A stretch of DNA of 64,000 bases from Prevotella sp. MGM2 (GCF_002933955.1 NZ_BEWW01000322.1:62001-126000); one strand, 5' to 3'; shown: positions 7,417 to 16,195, counted from the stretch's first letter. The notes: generated by a model not told the origin, from the letters alone. Translations and numbers: made by a program.

Positions 7417-10400
7417 TTAGCGACTCCACCATCAACCAGGTCAGGAATCTTACCATTGAGGATGTCCTTCGTCCATACGTCAAACTTTCAAGGAAAGGTT
7501 CGACATTGATGGGACTTTGCCCTTTTCATCAGGAAAAGACAGGCTCGTTTGCGGTTACGCCAGCCAAAAATCTATTCCATTGTTTCAGTTGCAACCGTGG
7601 TGGGGATGCCATCACTTTCATCATGGAGAAGGAGAACCTCTCCTTCATGGAAGCCGTGGAGTTCATCGCCAGGCACAATAACATTGCCATTGAATATGTC
7701 CGGGAAGAAAAGAATGAGGAGCAGATAGCCGAGGCCAGACACAGGGAATCCCTCCTTGTTATTCTCGACCACCTGCAAAACTATTTCACAGAAAACCTGA
7801 GAATGGCAGACAATGCGGAGTGCAGGATGGCACGTGACTATGCCTATGGAAGATGGCCGGAGGAGTTTTGTTCTGTAAGCGGTATCGGATATGCTCCAAA
7901 GAATGGCAGCGACTTTATAGAGTATTGCCGTAAGCTTTCGCTTAACGAGGAACTGTTATTCGAGTTGGGTATGCTCAAAAGGGCGGAAGATGGTAGCACA
8001 TACGCCATGTTTCGCCAACGAGTCATGATACCCATCCGCAATCGTTGGGGACGAATAATCGCTTACACCGCAAGATACATAGGAACTAATCCCCAAGCCC
8101 CCAAGTATATCAATTCATCCACAAGCATTGTTTATTCAAAAGGAGAGACCATCTTCGGCATAGACAGAGCCAGCCGCCAAAGGAACGCCGACTATTATAT
8201 AATAGTAGAAGGTGCACCGGACGTATTGAGAATGCAATCCGTTGGATTCGAGAACACCGTGGCGGCATTGGGCACCGTATGGACGGAAAGCCAGTTTGAG
8301 CAACTAAAGAAGTACACCAACTCCCTCTGCTTCATTCCGGATTCGGATATAACCGAGGGAAAAGCGTTTGGCCCGGGTTTTGAGGCCGTGATGGAGAATG
8401 GATCTGCTGCCCTCAAGAAGGGATTTCATGTGACGGTCAGGGAACTTCCATTTGCGACAGCACCCATAGAAGATGACGAAGGACTATCTGAACCGGATTC
8501 TGGTTACGAAACAGACTTAAAAGCGACAAAAGTCATCAAGAATGATGCGGACAGTTTCATTCGCTGCAAAGAAGATTACATCTCACTTGTAGAAAAACAT
8601 TTCATCACTTGGCTGGCTCAAAAACGATTCTATATCGCCTCTTCATTAGTTGAAGAACGTAAATGCGTTTCAGAGATAGCCGACCTCTTGCGCTATATCA
8701 AAGACCAGTTGGTATTTGACCAGTGCATCGAACAACTGGCCAAAATCCACGGCAAGGCAAAACTATGGAGGGATGCCGTAACACAGGCACGTGGCGAGGC
8801 AAGAAAAAGGAATGACCGTATCTCCTCCATGAACGACATGCAGCGTGAAGCGGAATTATTGCGCCAGTTCGGACTCTATATCCGTGAGAACTGCTATTAT
8901 TCCGTTGGTAATGAAGATGAAGACCCGTCCAGAATATCTAACTTCATCATGGAGCCATTATTCCACATTGAGGACGAGAACAACGGCACACGTATCTTCA
9001 GAATGCGTAATACTTATAATATCTGCAGAGTCATCGAACTCCGGGAATCTGAAATGTGCTCATTGAGCAACTTCCAGCAGAAGGTCGGCTCACTGGGCAA
9101 CTATGTATGGCTTGCCAAGATTGATAAGCTCAACCGGGTCAAGGAATACCTGTATTCCAAAACAGACACAGCCGAGCGCATCCGCAAGCTGGGCTGGAAC
9201 GGCAATGAGAATTTCTTTGCCTTCGGCAATGGGATTCTGACCGATGGAGTTTTTAAGGAAGTAAATGAATTGGGTATCGTAAAAAGCCCAAACGGAAAAG
9301 CATTTTATATTCCGGCCACCTCAAAAATATACATCCACAATCAGGAAATCTTCCAGTTCGATCGGTTGATGATACACGAGAACAGAAACGGAGTGAAGCT
9401 ACACGGCTTTGCATCCAAACTGATGGACGTGTTCGGTGAGAACGCTTCCATAGCCTTGTGCTACCTCTTCTCCACTCTTTTCCGTGACATCATTTTCAGA
9501 CGTACCCGGCATTTCCCGATACTCAACCTGTTCGGAGAGAAAGGAACGGGCAAGACCACCTTAGCCACTTCCCTCCAGTCCTTCTTCCTGCACGGAGTAG
9601 ATCCGCCAAACCTCGGTGTGACCTCCGTGCCGGCAATGAACGACCGGGTATCACAAGCCGTAAATACGCTTGTGGTACTTGACGAGTATAAGAACGACCT
9701 CGACATACGAAAGATAGCCTACCTCAAAGGACTATGGGGAGGTGGTGGCCAGACCAAGAAGAACACCAGTACGGACGGGATGGCTACCCAAACCATCGTG
9801 ACCACAGGCGTGGCACTTTGCGGGCAGGATAAGCCCACGCAAGATATGGCACTCTATACCCGTGTCATATTCCTGGCTTTCTCAAAGACCTCCTTCAATC
9901 AGACAGAGAAGAAACACTATGAGGATTTGGTATCACTCTGCAATTTAGGCCTAACACATCTGACAGTAGAGATACTGAATCACAGAGAACTCTTTGAGAA
10001 AAACTTTCCTGAAACATACGCCATCACCAAACGGGAACTGGCTACGAAGTTGGAGAACGAAACCATCCACGACCGCATCTTTGGGAACTGGGTCATACCA
10101 TTGGCCACGTTCCGCACGTTGGAAACGGTAGTAGATGTACCATTCAGTTATACCGAACTCTTTGAGACCGCCATCAAGGGAATACGCAATCAGAACGAGT
10201 TAGCCCAGGAAAGTTCAGAGATAGCCGACTTCTGGAATATACTCCAAGGCTTCCAGACATCAGGGAAATGTATTGACCGGGCGCATTACCGCATCCGCTA
10301 TATGAAGTCATTCCGTCCCATATCAGCCAAAGAGGACATCGAGTTTCAAGAAGCCCGACCTATCCTTTATCTGAATATGGCAGCCATATCTTCACTGTTC

Positions 10401-10721
10401 AACAGCCGGAACATGAATGCGACCGCCAACCGTTCCAACTGGTCCACCATCATGTCGTACTTGAAATCCCATTCTTCATACTTGGGATTGAAGCAAGACC
10501 GCTTTACTATCCTGCTGCCAACTGGCTTACCGGATTTTACCATTGAAGTGATAGGCAACAACCAAACTGTTAAGAAGGTCAAGGTCAATCGTCCAAAGGC
10601 GTTATGCTTTGATTATCTGCAACTGAAAGAGATGTTCGGATTGGATTTGGAAACAGAAATGGTAACGGATGATGTGGATTTTCAAGAGGAGAATACTGCA
10701 ACTCATAATAATCCCACTTAA
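7413..10721 (+). CDS. DnaG-type primase with C-terminal P-loop helicase-like domain
   Basis: A 1102-aa protein from ATG 7413 (MISDSTINQV); the frame could open at 7389 but that would lie deep in the previous gene. Residues 1-100 form the CHC2 zinc finger (Cys36, His39, Cys57, Cys60). About 130-330 are the primase core with the toprim-like VEGAPDV at about 264. A middle region follows, and about 690-850 carry a Walker A (GEKGTGKT, about 708) and a Walker-B-like VVLDEYKN, as in replicative primase-helicases of mobile elements. Its role is probably to prime or open DNA during ICE replication or recipient strand synthesis. It is the largest gene of the left module. Confidence 0.85.
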   Translation: MISDSTINQVRNLTIEDVLRPYVKLSRKGSTLMGLCPFHQEKTGSFAVTPAKNLFHCFSCNRGGDAITFIMEKENLSFMEAVEFIARHNNIAIEYVREEKNEEQIAEARHRESLLVILDHLQNYFTENLRMADNAECRMARDYAYGRWPEEFCSVSGIGYAPKNGSDFIEYCRKLSLNEELLFELGMLKRAEDGSTYAMFRQRVMIPIRNRWGRIIAYTARYIGTNPQAPKYINSSTSIVYSKGETIFGIDRASRQRNADYYIIVEGAPDVLRMQSVGFENTVAALGTVWTESQFEQLKKYTNSLCFIPDSDITEGKAFGPGFEAVMENGSAALKKGFHVTVRELPFATAPIEDDEGLSEPDSGYETDLKATKVIKNDADSFIRCKEDYISLVEKHFITWLAQKRFYIASSLVEERKCVSEIADLLRYIKDQLVFDQCIEQLAKIHGKAKLWRDAVTQARGEARKRNDRISSMNDMQREAELLRQFGLYIRENCYYSVGNEDEDPSRISNFIMEPLFHIEDENNGTRIFRMRNTYNICRVIELRESEMCSLSNFQQKVGSLGNYVWLAKIDKLNRVKEYLYSKTDTAERIRKLGWNGNENFFAFGNGILTDGVFKEVNELGIVKSPNGKAFYIPATSKIYIHNQEIFQFDRLMIHENRNGVKLHGFASKLMDVFGENASIALCYLFSTLFRDIIFRRTRHFPILNLFGEKGTGKTTLATSLQSFFLHGVDPPNLGVTSVPAMNDRVSQAVNTLVVLDEYKNDLDIRKIAYLKGLWGGGGQTKKNTSTDGMATQTIVTTGVALCGQDKPTQDMALYTRVIFLAFSKTSFNQTEKKHYEDLVSLCNLGLTHLTVEILNHRELFEKNFPETYAITKRELATKLENETIHDRIFGNWVIPLATFRTLETVVDVPFSYTELFETAIKGIRNQNELAQESSEIADFWNILQGFQTSGKCIDRAHYRIRYMKSFRPISAKEDIEFQEARPILYLNMAAISSLFNSRNMNATANRSNWSTIMSYLKSHSSYLGLKQDRFTILLPTGLPDFTIEVIGNNQTVKKVKVNRPKALCFDYLQLKEMFGLDLETEMVTDDVDFQEENTATHNNPT

Positions 10722-10773
10722 AAATGCCAATTCTAAGCAAAAACGCCAAACCAATAGCCACTAAACATCATAT

Positions 10774-10781
10774 TAGCTTTG
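10774..10781 (+). promoter_or_regulatory. -7 promoter box (TAGCTTTG), upstream copy
   Basis: Exact TAnnTTTG match, 94 bases before the ATPase ATG. A second match lies at 10853, so this gene pair may have two promoters. Confidence 0.35.
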
Positions 10782-10852
10782 CAAATACGCATTTCTTATG
10801 TAAATATCACAATCTAATAGATGAAATACCGTTTATTTTATGTAACTTTGCC

Positions 10853-10860
10853 TCAAAAGT
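10853..10860 (+). promoter_or_regulatory. -7 promoter box (TAACTTTG) for the AAA15/RloB operon
   Basis: Exact TAnnTTTG match, 8 bases before the ATPase start codon region. It implies a very short leader, or use of a slightly later start. It shows that the defence pair has its own promoter within the ICE. Confidence 0.4.
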
Positions 10861-10867
10861 AAATGAC

Positions 10868-12076
10868 ATGATAGCTGAAATTAAGTTTAAGAACATGTAC
10901 TCATTCAAGAATGAGACTATTCTAAGTTTTGAGGCCGACAAGAGTGAAGATATGGCATCCTACCACGTAGTTGAGCTAGCTCCTGACGTGAGGCTGCTCA
11001 AAGTAGCTATTGTATATGGAGCCAATGCTTCGGGCAAAAGCAATATTGTGAAGGTGTGCGATTTCATCAAATCGTTCATCACACACACACCGCTCAACAA
11101 AGCAGAGCAAGTAGGTGTAGTGCCTTTTTTGTTGAATAAGACAACTCCGTCCCAATTATCGGAGTTCTCTATCTCATTCTACATTGTCCAAGACGACAAA
11201 GCTGTACACTATGTTTACAGCGCATCGCTGGATAGAGCCCATGTAGCCAATGAATCCTTGATATTTTATCCAAGCCAGCAACCGGCTACAATTTTTGAGC
11301 GTACCACAGAAAACAATGTGTCCGCTATCAAATTTGGTCAGAAATTAAAGGTAAGCAACGCTGTTAAAGAAGAAATCACCCTAAAATGTCTGCCCAATAT
11401 GTCTGTGTTCTCAGCATATATGCAGGTAAACACGAGCATCAAGGAGATTGAAACGGTGCTGAACTATCTGAATGAACGTATGATGTCAGCCGTTACTCCC
11501 ATGGTATCACTAAATGCTTTTGCAGAGAAGTCTATCAAGGAAGAGGTGGCTAAGGATTATATTTTACGTTATTTGCAAGAAGCAGATTTCAATATTTCCA
11601 ATATTTCCACCAAAGAGCAAGAGACAAAGAAAGGAATGATAAACTACACCCTGTTTCAGCACAAGGTTTCAGACCAGGCAGGAGAATCGAATTTTTACGA
11701 TTTCCCAGAAATGTTTGAGTCCGATGGCACATTGCGCACCTTTGGCATGGCAGCGCATATCCAGCATATTTTGAGACAGAATGCGTTTTTGGCTATTGAT
11801 GAAGTGGATAATTCGCTACACCCAAAATTGATAGAGTACATCATTGAGCGTTTCTTGAAAGAATCCCAACAAGCACAACTACTACTTACAACCCACTATG
11901 ATGGTTTGTTGGGCGAAGAAGACCTGCTTAGAAAGGACACCATCTGGTTCACAGAGAAAGGACCTGAAGGTGTTAGCGAGCTTTACCCTCTAACCGATTT
12001 CAAGGGTCTCAACAGAATCAGCTCGCTACAGAAAGCCTATAAGTTCGGGAAATTCGGTGCGGTTCCTAACCTCTAA
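10868..12076 (+). CDS. AAA15-type ATPase of an RloAB/AbiL-like abortive infection system
   Basis: A 402-aa protein from ATG 10868 (MIAEIKFKNMYSFKN); upstream in-frame codons lie in the promoter region. SMC/RecF-like ATPase: the N-terminal beta segment is followed by Walker A GANASGKS (about 50-57). The Walker B is FLAIDEVDNSLHP (about 306-318) with the D-loop, then an LLTTHYDGLL His switch. Length and motifs match the AAA15 family found with RloB in abortive-infection loci; the RloB gene follows 11 bases later. The ATPase probably senses infection and licenses its partner nuclease. PARIS ATPases are related but pair with DUF4435 instead. Confidence 0.8.
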   Translation: MIAEIKFKNMYSFKNETILSFEADKSEDMASYHVVELAPDVRLLKVAIVYGANASGKSNIVKVCDFIKSFITHTPLNKAEQVGVVPFLLNKTTPSQLSEFSISFYIVQDDKAVHYVYSASLDRAHVANESLIFYPSQQPATIFERTTENNVSAIKFGQKLKVSNAVKEEITLKCLPNMSVFSAYMQVNTSIKEIETVLNYLNERMMSAVTPMVSLNAFAEKSIKEEVAKDYILRYLQEADFNISNISTKEQETKKGMINYTLFQHKVSDQAGESNFYDFPEMFESDGTLRTFGMAAHIQHILRQNAFLAIDEVDNSLHPKLIEYIIERFLKESQQAQLLLTTHYDGLLGEEDLLRKDTIWFTEKGPEGVSELYPLTDFKGLNRISSLQKAYKFGKFGAVPNL

Positions 12077-12087
12077 ACTAGAATAAT

Positions 12088-12660
12088 ATGAGAACAGCAA
12101 GAAAAAATGTTGCGACCAGACAGGTCATACATATTGTTGGTGAGGGACTGACCGAGTTATTCTATTTCAGCCACCTGAAGAAACTTCTAGGTTATCGGTA
12201 TGCTATATCTCCACGTCTGTTTGAGAACAACAGCATAGAGAAGATTGAGAAGAAGATAAAGGAACTTCTGAGTGAAGACGTCTTTGTCATCTGCGTATTT
12301 GATGCGGATGTAAGCCGTCGTTCCGATACCGAGAATCGAAAGATGGCAGCCTTGAAGAAGCGCTACGAAAAGAATCAGAATGTCATTCTTTGCGATAGCT
12401 TGCAATCTATAGAATACTGGTTCTTGCTTCATTACGAAGATACTTGCCGTCATTTCCAAGACTCTGCCGCCACAGAAAAGGCTCTAAAGAAATATGTTCC
12501 GTCATACGACAAATCCCGGAAGTATCTGGAAAAAGAGAAATGGGTGGCAGACATGATTTCAGATGACAAAATGAAGAATGCCTGTAATCTGGCAGAAAAA
12601 TACCAAGGCAGAGATTCGTATAGTGAAATATACAAGGCAATCCGAAAAATCGAAGAATAA
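12088..12660 (+). CDS. rloB: RloB-like toprim-type putative nuclease
   Basis: A 190-aa protein directly after the AAA15 ATPase. Motifs fit the RloB family: the acidic segment HIVGEGLTELFYF near residue 17, the FDADVS toprim-type acidic pair (about 71-76), and SIEYWFLLHYEDT (about 110), which corresponds to the conserved aromatic core of the family. The C-terminus is basic. RloA/RloB-type pairs are considered abortive-infection systems in which the toprim protein acts on nucleic acid once triggered. The match is to the family pattern; the biochemical target is not deducible here. Confidence 0.8.
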   Translation: MRTARKNVATRQVIHIVGEGLTELFYFSHLKKLLGYRYAISPRLFENNSIEKIEKKIKELLSEDVFVICVFDADVSRRSDTENRKMAALKKRYEKNQNVILCDSLQSIEYWFLLHYEDTCRHFQDSAATEKALKKYVPSYDKSRKYLEKEKWVADMISDDKMKNACNLAEKYQGRDSYSEIYKAIRKIEE

Positions 12661-12672
12661 GACCAAATCGCC

Positions 12673-13389
12673 ATGGTACAGAAATTTTTGCAACAATACA
12701 AAGAAGCCTTCGGGGATGCAGCCCCACTTCCAATAGTTTTCGGCTATAGCCATGCGGCAGCCACGGAAGTACACAAAGTGCCACGCTGTATGATTGGTGC
12801 CATCCGTAAGGTTTGCAACGGAGAAGCTTTGACCTTGACCGCCGACAATGTACTTTGCGGTGGTGGAAGTCTATACACAAGATTTGCCCCCATGCAGGAG
12901 CGAATACCTATGTTCGTCTCTGAAACGGAGCGCTACAAACAGACCCCCGAACAAGTAAAAGAGTACATACGGAATCTGAATATAAGCCTTGTAAAGAAGC
13001 CATACCTCAATTTCATCAGAATGGATCAGCTTGCCACTCTTGATGAAATGGAAGGCATCTTGTTTTTCGCTACCCCGGATATGCTATCCGGTTTATGCTC
13101 ATGGGCATTTTATGACAACAATGCGTATGATGCCGTATGCACAAAGTTCGCATCAGGATGTTGCAGCATCGTGACCTTTGCCGTACAAGAGAATCAGAAA
13201 CAAGGGCGAAGCTGCTTCATCGGAATGCTTGACCCCTCTGCTCGTCCGTTAGTCCCTGCCAATGAACTGACGTTTGTAATCCCAATCAACCGTTTCCAAG
13301 AAATGTCGGAGACTATGGAACATTCCGCATTATTCCGCAAAGCATACTCCATCGTTAAGAAACGAATAAACGGAGAGATAGGGAAATAA
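12673..13389 (+). CDS. DUF169-family protein
   Basis: A 238-aa protein. Its pattern fits DUF169: VFGYSHAAA near the N-terminus, a Cys-containing centre (IGAIRKVCNGE, LCGGG), and a conserved Phe-Ala-Thr-Pro-containing stretch (ILFFATPDMLSGLCSWAFYD). The function of the family is poorly defined; members often look metal- or cofactor-linked. It starts 12 bases after rloB and ends just before an intrinsic terminator, so it is the third gene of the unit. Whether it belongs to the defence module or only shares transcription is open. Confidence 0.7.
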   Translation: MVQKFLQQYKEAFGDAAPLPIVFGYSHAAATEVHKVPRCMIGAIRKVCNGEALTLTADNVLCGGGSLYTRFAPMQERIPMFVSETERYKQTPEQVKEYIRNLNISLVKKPYLNFIRMDQLATLDEMEGILFFATPDMLSGLCSWAFYDNNAYDAVCTKFASGCCSIVTFAVQENQKQGRSCFIGMLDPSARPLVPANELTFVIPINRFQEMSETMEHSALFRKAYSIVKKRINGEIGK

Positions 13390-13418
13390 AAAAGCTCACC
13401 ATTTTATACCTATAATAG

Positions 13419-13449
13419 AGGTCATCTTCCCGGATGGCCTTTATTTTTC
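13419..13449 (+). terminator. Intrinsic terminator after the ATPase-RloB-DUF169 unit
   Basis: Arms 13419-13426 and 13433-13440 pair over 8 bp with one wobble and a 6-base loop, followed by TTATTTTTC. It lies 30 bases past the DUF169 stop. Confidence 0.75.
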
Positions 13450-13979
13450 ACACCTTAATCTTGATAACAGATAACTCCATTTTCTTATCCTTATTCAGGG
13501 TTTACTATTGTTCTTCAAAAAATAATATGTACACATTTTAAAGGTGACGGCGTTGACAAGACCTAATCCTTTATGCTGCAACAATATCGTTTCAAGATGT
13601 TGCGTTGACAAACGTTGACAAAGGTAGCCACTTTTTGAAATCTCAAAAAAATTGGAGCCAACCGTTGACAAATCACGAACTTCTATATATTATTCTCTTT
13701 TTAGAAGAAAAAAGATAAAGTATTGTATTATAGAGCATTCTCACGCACCTCCTTCTTCATTTTTGGCGTTGGCTTCGTTGTCAACGCTGTCAACCTCCAA
13801 ATATATGCCTTTCTTATTCTTGGGAAAATGCTATTCCACCAACAGATGTCCATCGCATAAGCCAAGTATTTGTAGCGAGTCCAACAAACTTCGATATAAT
13901 CCAATGAATTACAGATTGTTCCCATATTTAACATCTTGTGGCATTATCGTTATCCGCCTACCTTTACGGAAAAACAACT
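13450..13979. other. Non-coding region with GTTGACAA repeats
   Basis: About 530 bases without a gene I can support. It holds four direct copies and one inverted copy of CGTTGACAA. Both overlapping frames (13652-14038 plus, 13728-13934 minus) lack family-like sequence. A fragment in another minus frame near 13750-13820 reads like a degraded protein tail (LEVDSVDNEANAKN), so part of the region may be gene remains. Confidence 0.5.
13551..13786 (+). repeat. CGTTGACAA iteron-like repeats (4 direct, 1 inverted)
   Basis: Exact CGTTGACAA at 13551-13559, 13603-13611, 13613-13621 and 13663-13671, with the reverse complement at 13778-13786. Two copies are spaced 10 bp start to start. Such short phased copies before a mobile-element HTH gene suggest a binding region for a replication or control protein. 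Confidence 0.7.
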
Positions 13980-14225
13980 ATGATGAAGCACAAAGATTTC
14001 ACAGGAATAATCCCGGAGCAGACCTATTCGGTGAGTGAGGCGGCACGATACTTCGGTGTTCACCGCTGTACTGTCTATGCCTATATCAACCATCCCACAA
14101 AACCTTTGCCATTCGTGAGGTTGCCCGATAAAATCAAGACTGTCTTCCGTGGGATTGATTTGATTGCTTACAAAGCAGCCGGTCTCCCGAAGAGAGGACG
14201 CAAACGACAAGGGGACACCCATTGA
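13980..14225 (+). CDS. Excisionase-like helix-turn-helix protein (81 aa)
   Basis: Starts at MMKHKDFTG (or the second Met at 13983); the earlier in-frame ATG at 13938 has no support. The centre TYSVSEAARYFGVHRCTVYAYIN is a classical excisionase/MerR-type HTH. A basic wing (VRLPDKIKTVFRGIDL) and a very basic tail (GLPKRGRKRQGD) follow. It lies downstream of the GTTGACAA repeats, whose protein partner it could be. It faces the leftward operon ending at 14250, tail to tail with a 24-base gap. Confidence 0.7.
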   Translation: MMKHKDFTGIIPEQTYSVSEAARYFGVHRCTVYAYINHPTKPLPFVRLPDKIKTVFRGIDLIAYKAAGLPKRGRKRQGDTH

Positions 14226-14249
14226 TAAGCATCCCCGGTAACCTTCCAT

Positions 14250-14630
14250 TCAGTTAAGTCCATTCTTGGTGAATGCTGATCGGAAGGGCTTTTTACCCGA
14301 CAACTCGGACAAGTCGCAAGCCAACAGCCACGCCTTGTTTCTTATATCTTCCATATCCGCTACAGCTTGCAGATACCAGGACGAGTCCATCGCCCCGGAT
14401 TTTATCATCCATTCTTTAGCACACGTGGCGGGATTGATGGCATCCACAAAAGAAACGACCTCATTCGTAAGGCTGCAAATCTTATCATCCTTGACCTCAG
14501 CGGTGAAACTGAAAGGCACACCACTGAGGGTTTTCCGATGGAAGTCATAACAGCGGATGCCGTTCTTTATACTTACAAACACATTCCAGCCATTCTTGGT
14601 TGCAATACCATAGATTTTACTTTCTACCAT
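14250..14630 (-). CDS. Small ICE protein, paralog of the upstream gene (126 aa)
   Basis: The start at 14630 (MVESKIYGIATKNGWN) follows a purine-rich AAGAAGAG; longer in-frame starts overlap the previous gene. The body aligns by eye with the adjacent 14650-15024 product. Both begin with a NGW segment, carry F-S-F-[TS]-A-[EK/R]-x-KDD then a Val/Leu-x-S-x-x-x-[VM] helix, and share a Trp-containing segment in the second half. No catalytic motif, signal or membrane segment is visible. It is the last gene of the leftward operon 15930-14250. Function unknown. Confidence 0.6.
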   Translation of the reverse strand: MVESKIYGIATKNGWNVFVSIKNGIRCYDFHRKTLSGVPFSFTAEVKDDKICSLTNEVVSFVDAINPATCAKEWMIKSGAMDSSWYLQAVADMEDIRNKAWLLACDLSELSGKKPFRSAFTKNGLN

Positions 14631-14649
14631 TAGTCTCTTCTTTAGTGGT

Positions 14650-15024
14650 TCATTCTTCATCAATTTCTCTGATGGCATCAAGCAAACTTTCAATGTTTCT
14701 CTCTGCCGCCTCCATATCTTCAAGCACATCCCTCATACGATATGGCGCACCATTTGTTCCGTGCCCGTTATCGTCAAGCCATAGATAGGCTTCCGAATCC
14801 ACATCAAAGCCTTCATAGTATTCTTCCATATCAGCCACCAAAGAGTCAAGGCTATCATCCTTCATCCTTGCCGAAAAGGAGAAGTCTTGCCCTGCAGGAG
14901 TGTATTTGGAAAACTCAAAAACGACAATGCCTTTCTCTTGGTCGGTGTCAGAACTCACACTCCATCCGTTGCTTTCGGCACATTCAGTTATCTTATCAAT
15001 GATATTATGCTTGTTCATATTCAT
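14650..15024 (-). CDS. Small acidic ICE protein, paralog of the downstream gene (up to 124 aa)
   Basis: Starts MNMNKHNIIDKI (two possible Met). The sequence is acidic in its second half (DMEAAERNIESLLDAIREIDEE) and has the FSFSARMKDDSLDSL segment that matches FSFTAEVKDDKICSL of the next gene, so the two probably arose by duplication. Family unknown. Its position among other small ICE proteins suggests a transfer-accessory or regulatory role, not proven by sequence. Confidence 0.6.
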   Translation of the reverse strand: MNMNKHNIIDKITECAESNGWSVSSDTDQEKGIVVFEFSKYTPAGQDFSFSARMKDDSLDSLVADMEEYYEGFDVDSEAYLWLDDNGHGTNGAPYRMRDVLEDMEAAERNIESLLDAIREIDEE

Positions 15025-15079
15025 ATATATAATGGTTATGTCAGCCGTAACGGGGTAGCTACGGCTGACGAATTAGTTG

Positions 15080-15439
15080 TTATTCGAGGTTGGCAAGAAA
15101 GCGTTGCAACCTATTGTCCTTCAACTGGCTCAACTTGGTAGGTTGGAAATTCTCCTGTTGCCGGACTTGCAGCTTGCCGAAGCCTTGTGCCGTATAGTCA
15201 AGCTCCACCTCCGAAAGCTCGTTCAGTGAAATGTAGCCGTATTCATCTTCCATCATTCCGATAACGATACCAAAGAGAATGGTGTCCTTTCCATCTGTTT
15301 CTCCTTCAAGAATGTACCACCGGATTGAGCCGAGAGCGAATATCGCGCGACAAACTGCTTCTTTTCCTTTGCCATCCTGGGAATAAAGCGGAAAATCTTT
15401 TAAGGTTTCCGCTAATTGGGGTGTCATTAACCTGCACAT
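15080..15439 (-). CDS. DUF2958-family protein
   Basis: The ATG at 15439 (MCRLMTPQLAETL) overlaps the stop of the preceding gene; a TTG at 15448 is the only longer option. The segments LMTPxLxxxxxxxPLYSQDGKGKEA, WYILEGE and YGYISLNEL are characteristic of DUF2958, a short family common on conjugative elements and plasmids with no established biochemical role. It belongs to the leftward operon of small ICE genes. Confidence 0.8.
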   Translation of the reverse strand: MCRLMTPQLAETLKDFPLYSQDGKGKEAVCRAIFALGSIRWYILEGETDGKDTILFGIVIGMMEDEYGYISLNELSEVELDYTAQGFGKLQVRQQENFQPTKLSQLKDNRLQRFLANLE

Positions 15440-15440
15440 C

Positions 15441-15608
15441 TCAATCAAATTCTATTTCGTCCTCATAAACATCTATCTCTGCGCCACTGCTGAACTGCAC
15501 AGTAAAACCTTTTGCAGTCTTGGCTACTATCGTACCACGATGATAACCACGCCATGGGGTTATCAGCTCGCATTGCCGCCCGTATTCCGGAAAATCTTTC
15601 TCGTCCAT
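15441..15608 (-). CDS. Small ICE protein (55 aa)
   Basis: Starts MDEKDFPEYGRQ; the long in-frame upstream part overlaps the preceding gene and is not needed. The body (QCELITPWRGYHRGTIVAKTAKGFTVQFSSG) reads like a small SH3-like or beta-barrel domain with a GxIVxKTAKGxxVxF core, ending in an acidic tail. It lies 1-2 bases after the upstream stop and overlaps the DUF2958 start, so all three are coupled. Confidence 0.55.
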   Translation of the reverse strand: MDEKDFPEYGRQCELITPWRGYHRGTIVAKTAKGFTVQFSSGAEIDVYEDEIEFD

Positions 15609-15609
15609 A

Positions 15610-15930
15610 TCAACCAACTTTAGGGTTAGTAAATTCGGGGTCATAGATAAGCTCACACTCAACCAAATGTCCGTATGCCTCGGATGCAAGTTTGGATGCC
15701 CACTCGTTCCGTTGGTCATAACATCCTTTTTGATAGTTGTATGCCAACTGGCGCATAAAGCCAAGGAACACCTTGAACATCTGTTGCTGAAGGTAACGGT
15801 GCGCTCTGGTCATTTCTCTGCCTGTCTGGTTGGCTGACACCATAACACCATTCGTAAAGTTCGCAAATTGCTTGGCGAACTCTTTGTCTCTCTCGGAGGT
15901 CATAGCTCCTGATAATTCTTGATAGTCCAT
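15610..15930 (-). CDS. Small helical ICE protein (106 aa), first gene of the leftward operon
   Basis: Starts MDYQELSGAMTSERDKEFAKQF. Mostly helical, with Gln/Arg/Tyr-rich stretches (RAHRYLQQQMFKVFLGFMRQLAYNYQKG); no signal or membrane segment. No family recognised. It is the first gene behind the roughly 250-base conserved leader copy at 15935-16195, so its expression probably depends on that leader. Confidence 0.55.
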   Translation of the reverse strand: MDYQELSGAMTSERDKEFAKQFANFTNGVMVSANQTGREMTRAHRYLQQQMFKVFLGFMRQLAYNYQKGCYDQRNEWASKLASEAYGHLVECELIYDPEFTNPKVG

Positions 15931-15934
15931 AATC

Positions 15935-16195
15935 CTTTATATTTTTAAGTCTCAATTCTTTTCCCTTTTGTTTGAAGCCTTTTGGCTTCTTGGTCGGGAG
16001 AACCGTTTTTCGTGCGGTAATCCCTGCGGACAACAGGGAGGATTAGGCAAGTGTGAGGTCAGAGAGCGCGACGGAATACCCAAATTTTGGAGGCACGAGA
16101 AAATTTGTGGAAGGCTGCCGGAAAGCCCTCCGACTGAAAGCGAAGCGTCACTTGACGTTCCTCCTGTCCGCAGTACCTTTGCACGGGAAAATGGT
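15935..16195 (-). repeat. Conserved leader module, copy 1 (upstream of leftward operon)
   Basis: About 250 bases related to 40285-40530. Shared blocks on the minus strand, in order, are GGCAGCCTTCC, a CAAATTT pair, TTTGGGTATTCCGTC, CACA(T/C)TTGCCT, and the hairpin GAAGCCAAAAGGCTTC followed by AAACAAAAGGGAAAA just before the start codon. The remaining sequence has diverged, but the block order and spacing are kept. This suggests a structured 5' leader or antisense control region. An opposing promoter (TTG at 16152, TACCTTTG at 16174) faces right. Confidence 0.7.
16152..16181 (+). promoter_or_regulatory. Outward promoter inside leader copy 1
   Basis: TTG at 16152-16154 and TACCTTTG at 16174-16181 are separated by 19 bases, the expected Bacteroides spacing. 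It would drive a rightward transcript away from the operon at 15930, either a non-coding RNA or a long leader running toward hsdM. Confidence 0.5.

Noticed and set aside
13728-13934. 68-aa frame on the minus strand
   Set aside because: Composition is Trp/Ala noise, and another frame of the same stretch has a better tail-like fragment, so this is probably debris, not a gene.
13652-14038. 128-aa frame on the plus strand
   Set aside because: It runs into the better HTH gene at 13980 and has no domain-like pattern; the region shows degraded minus-strand fragments and repeats.
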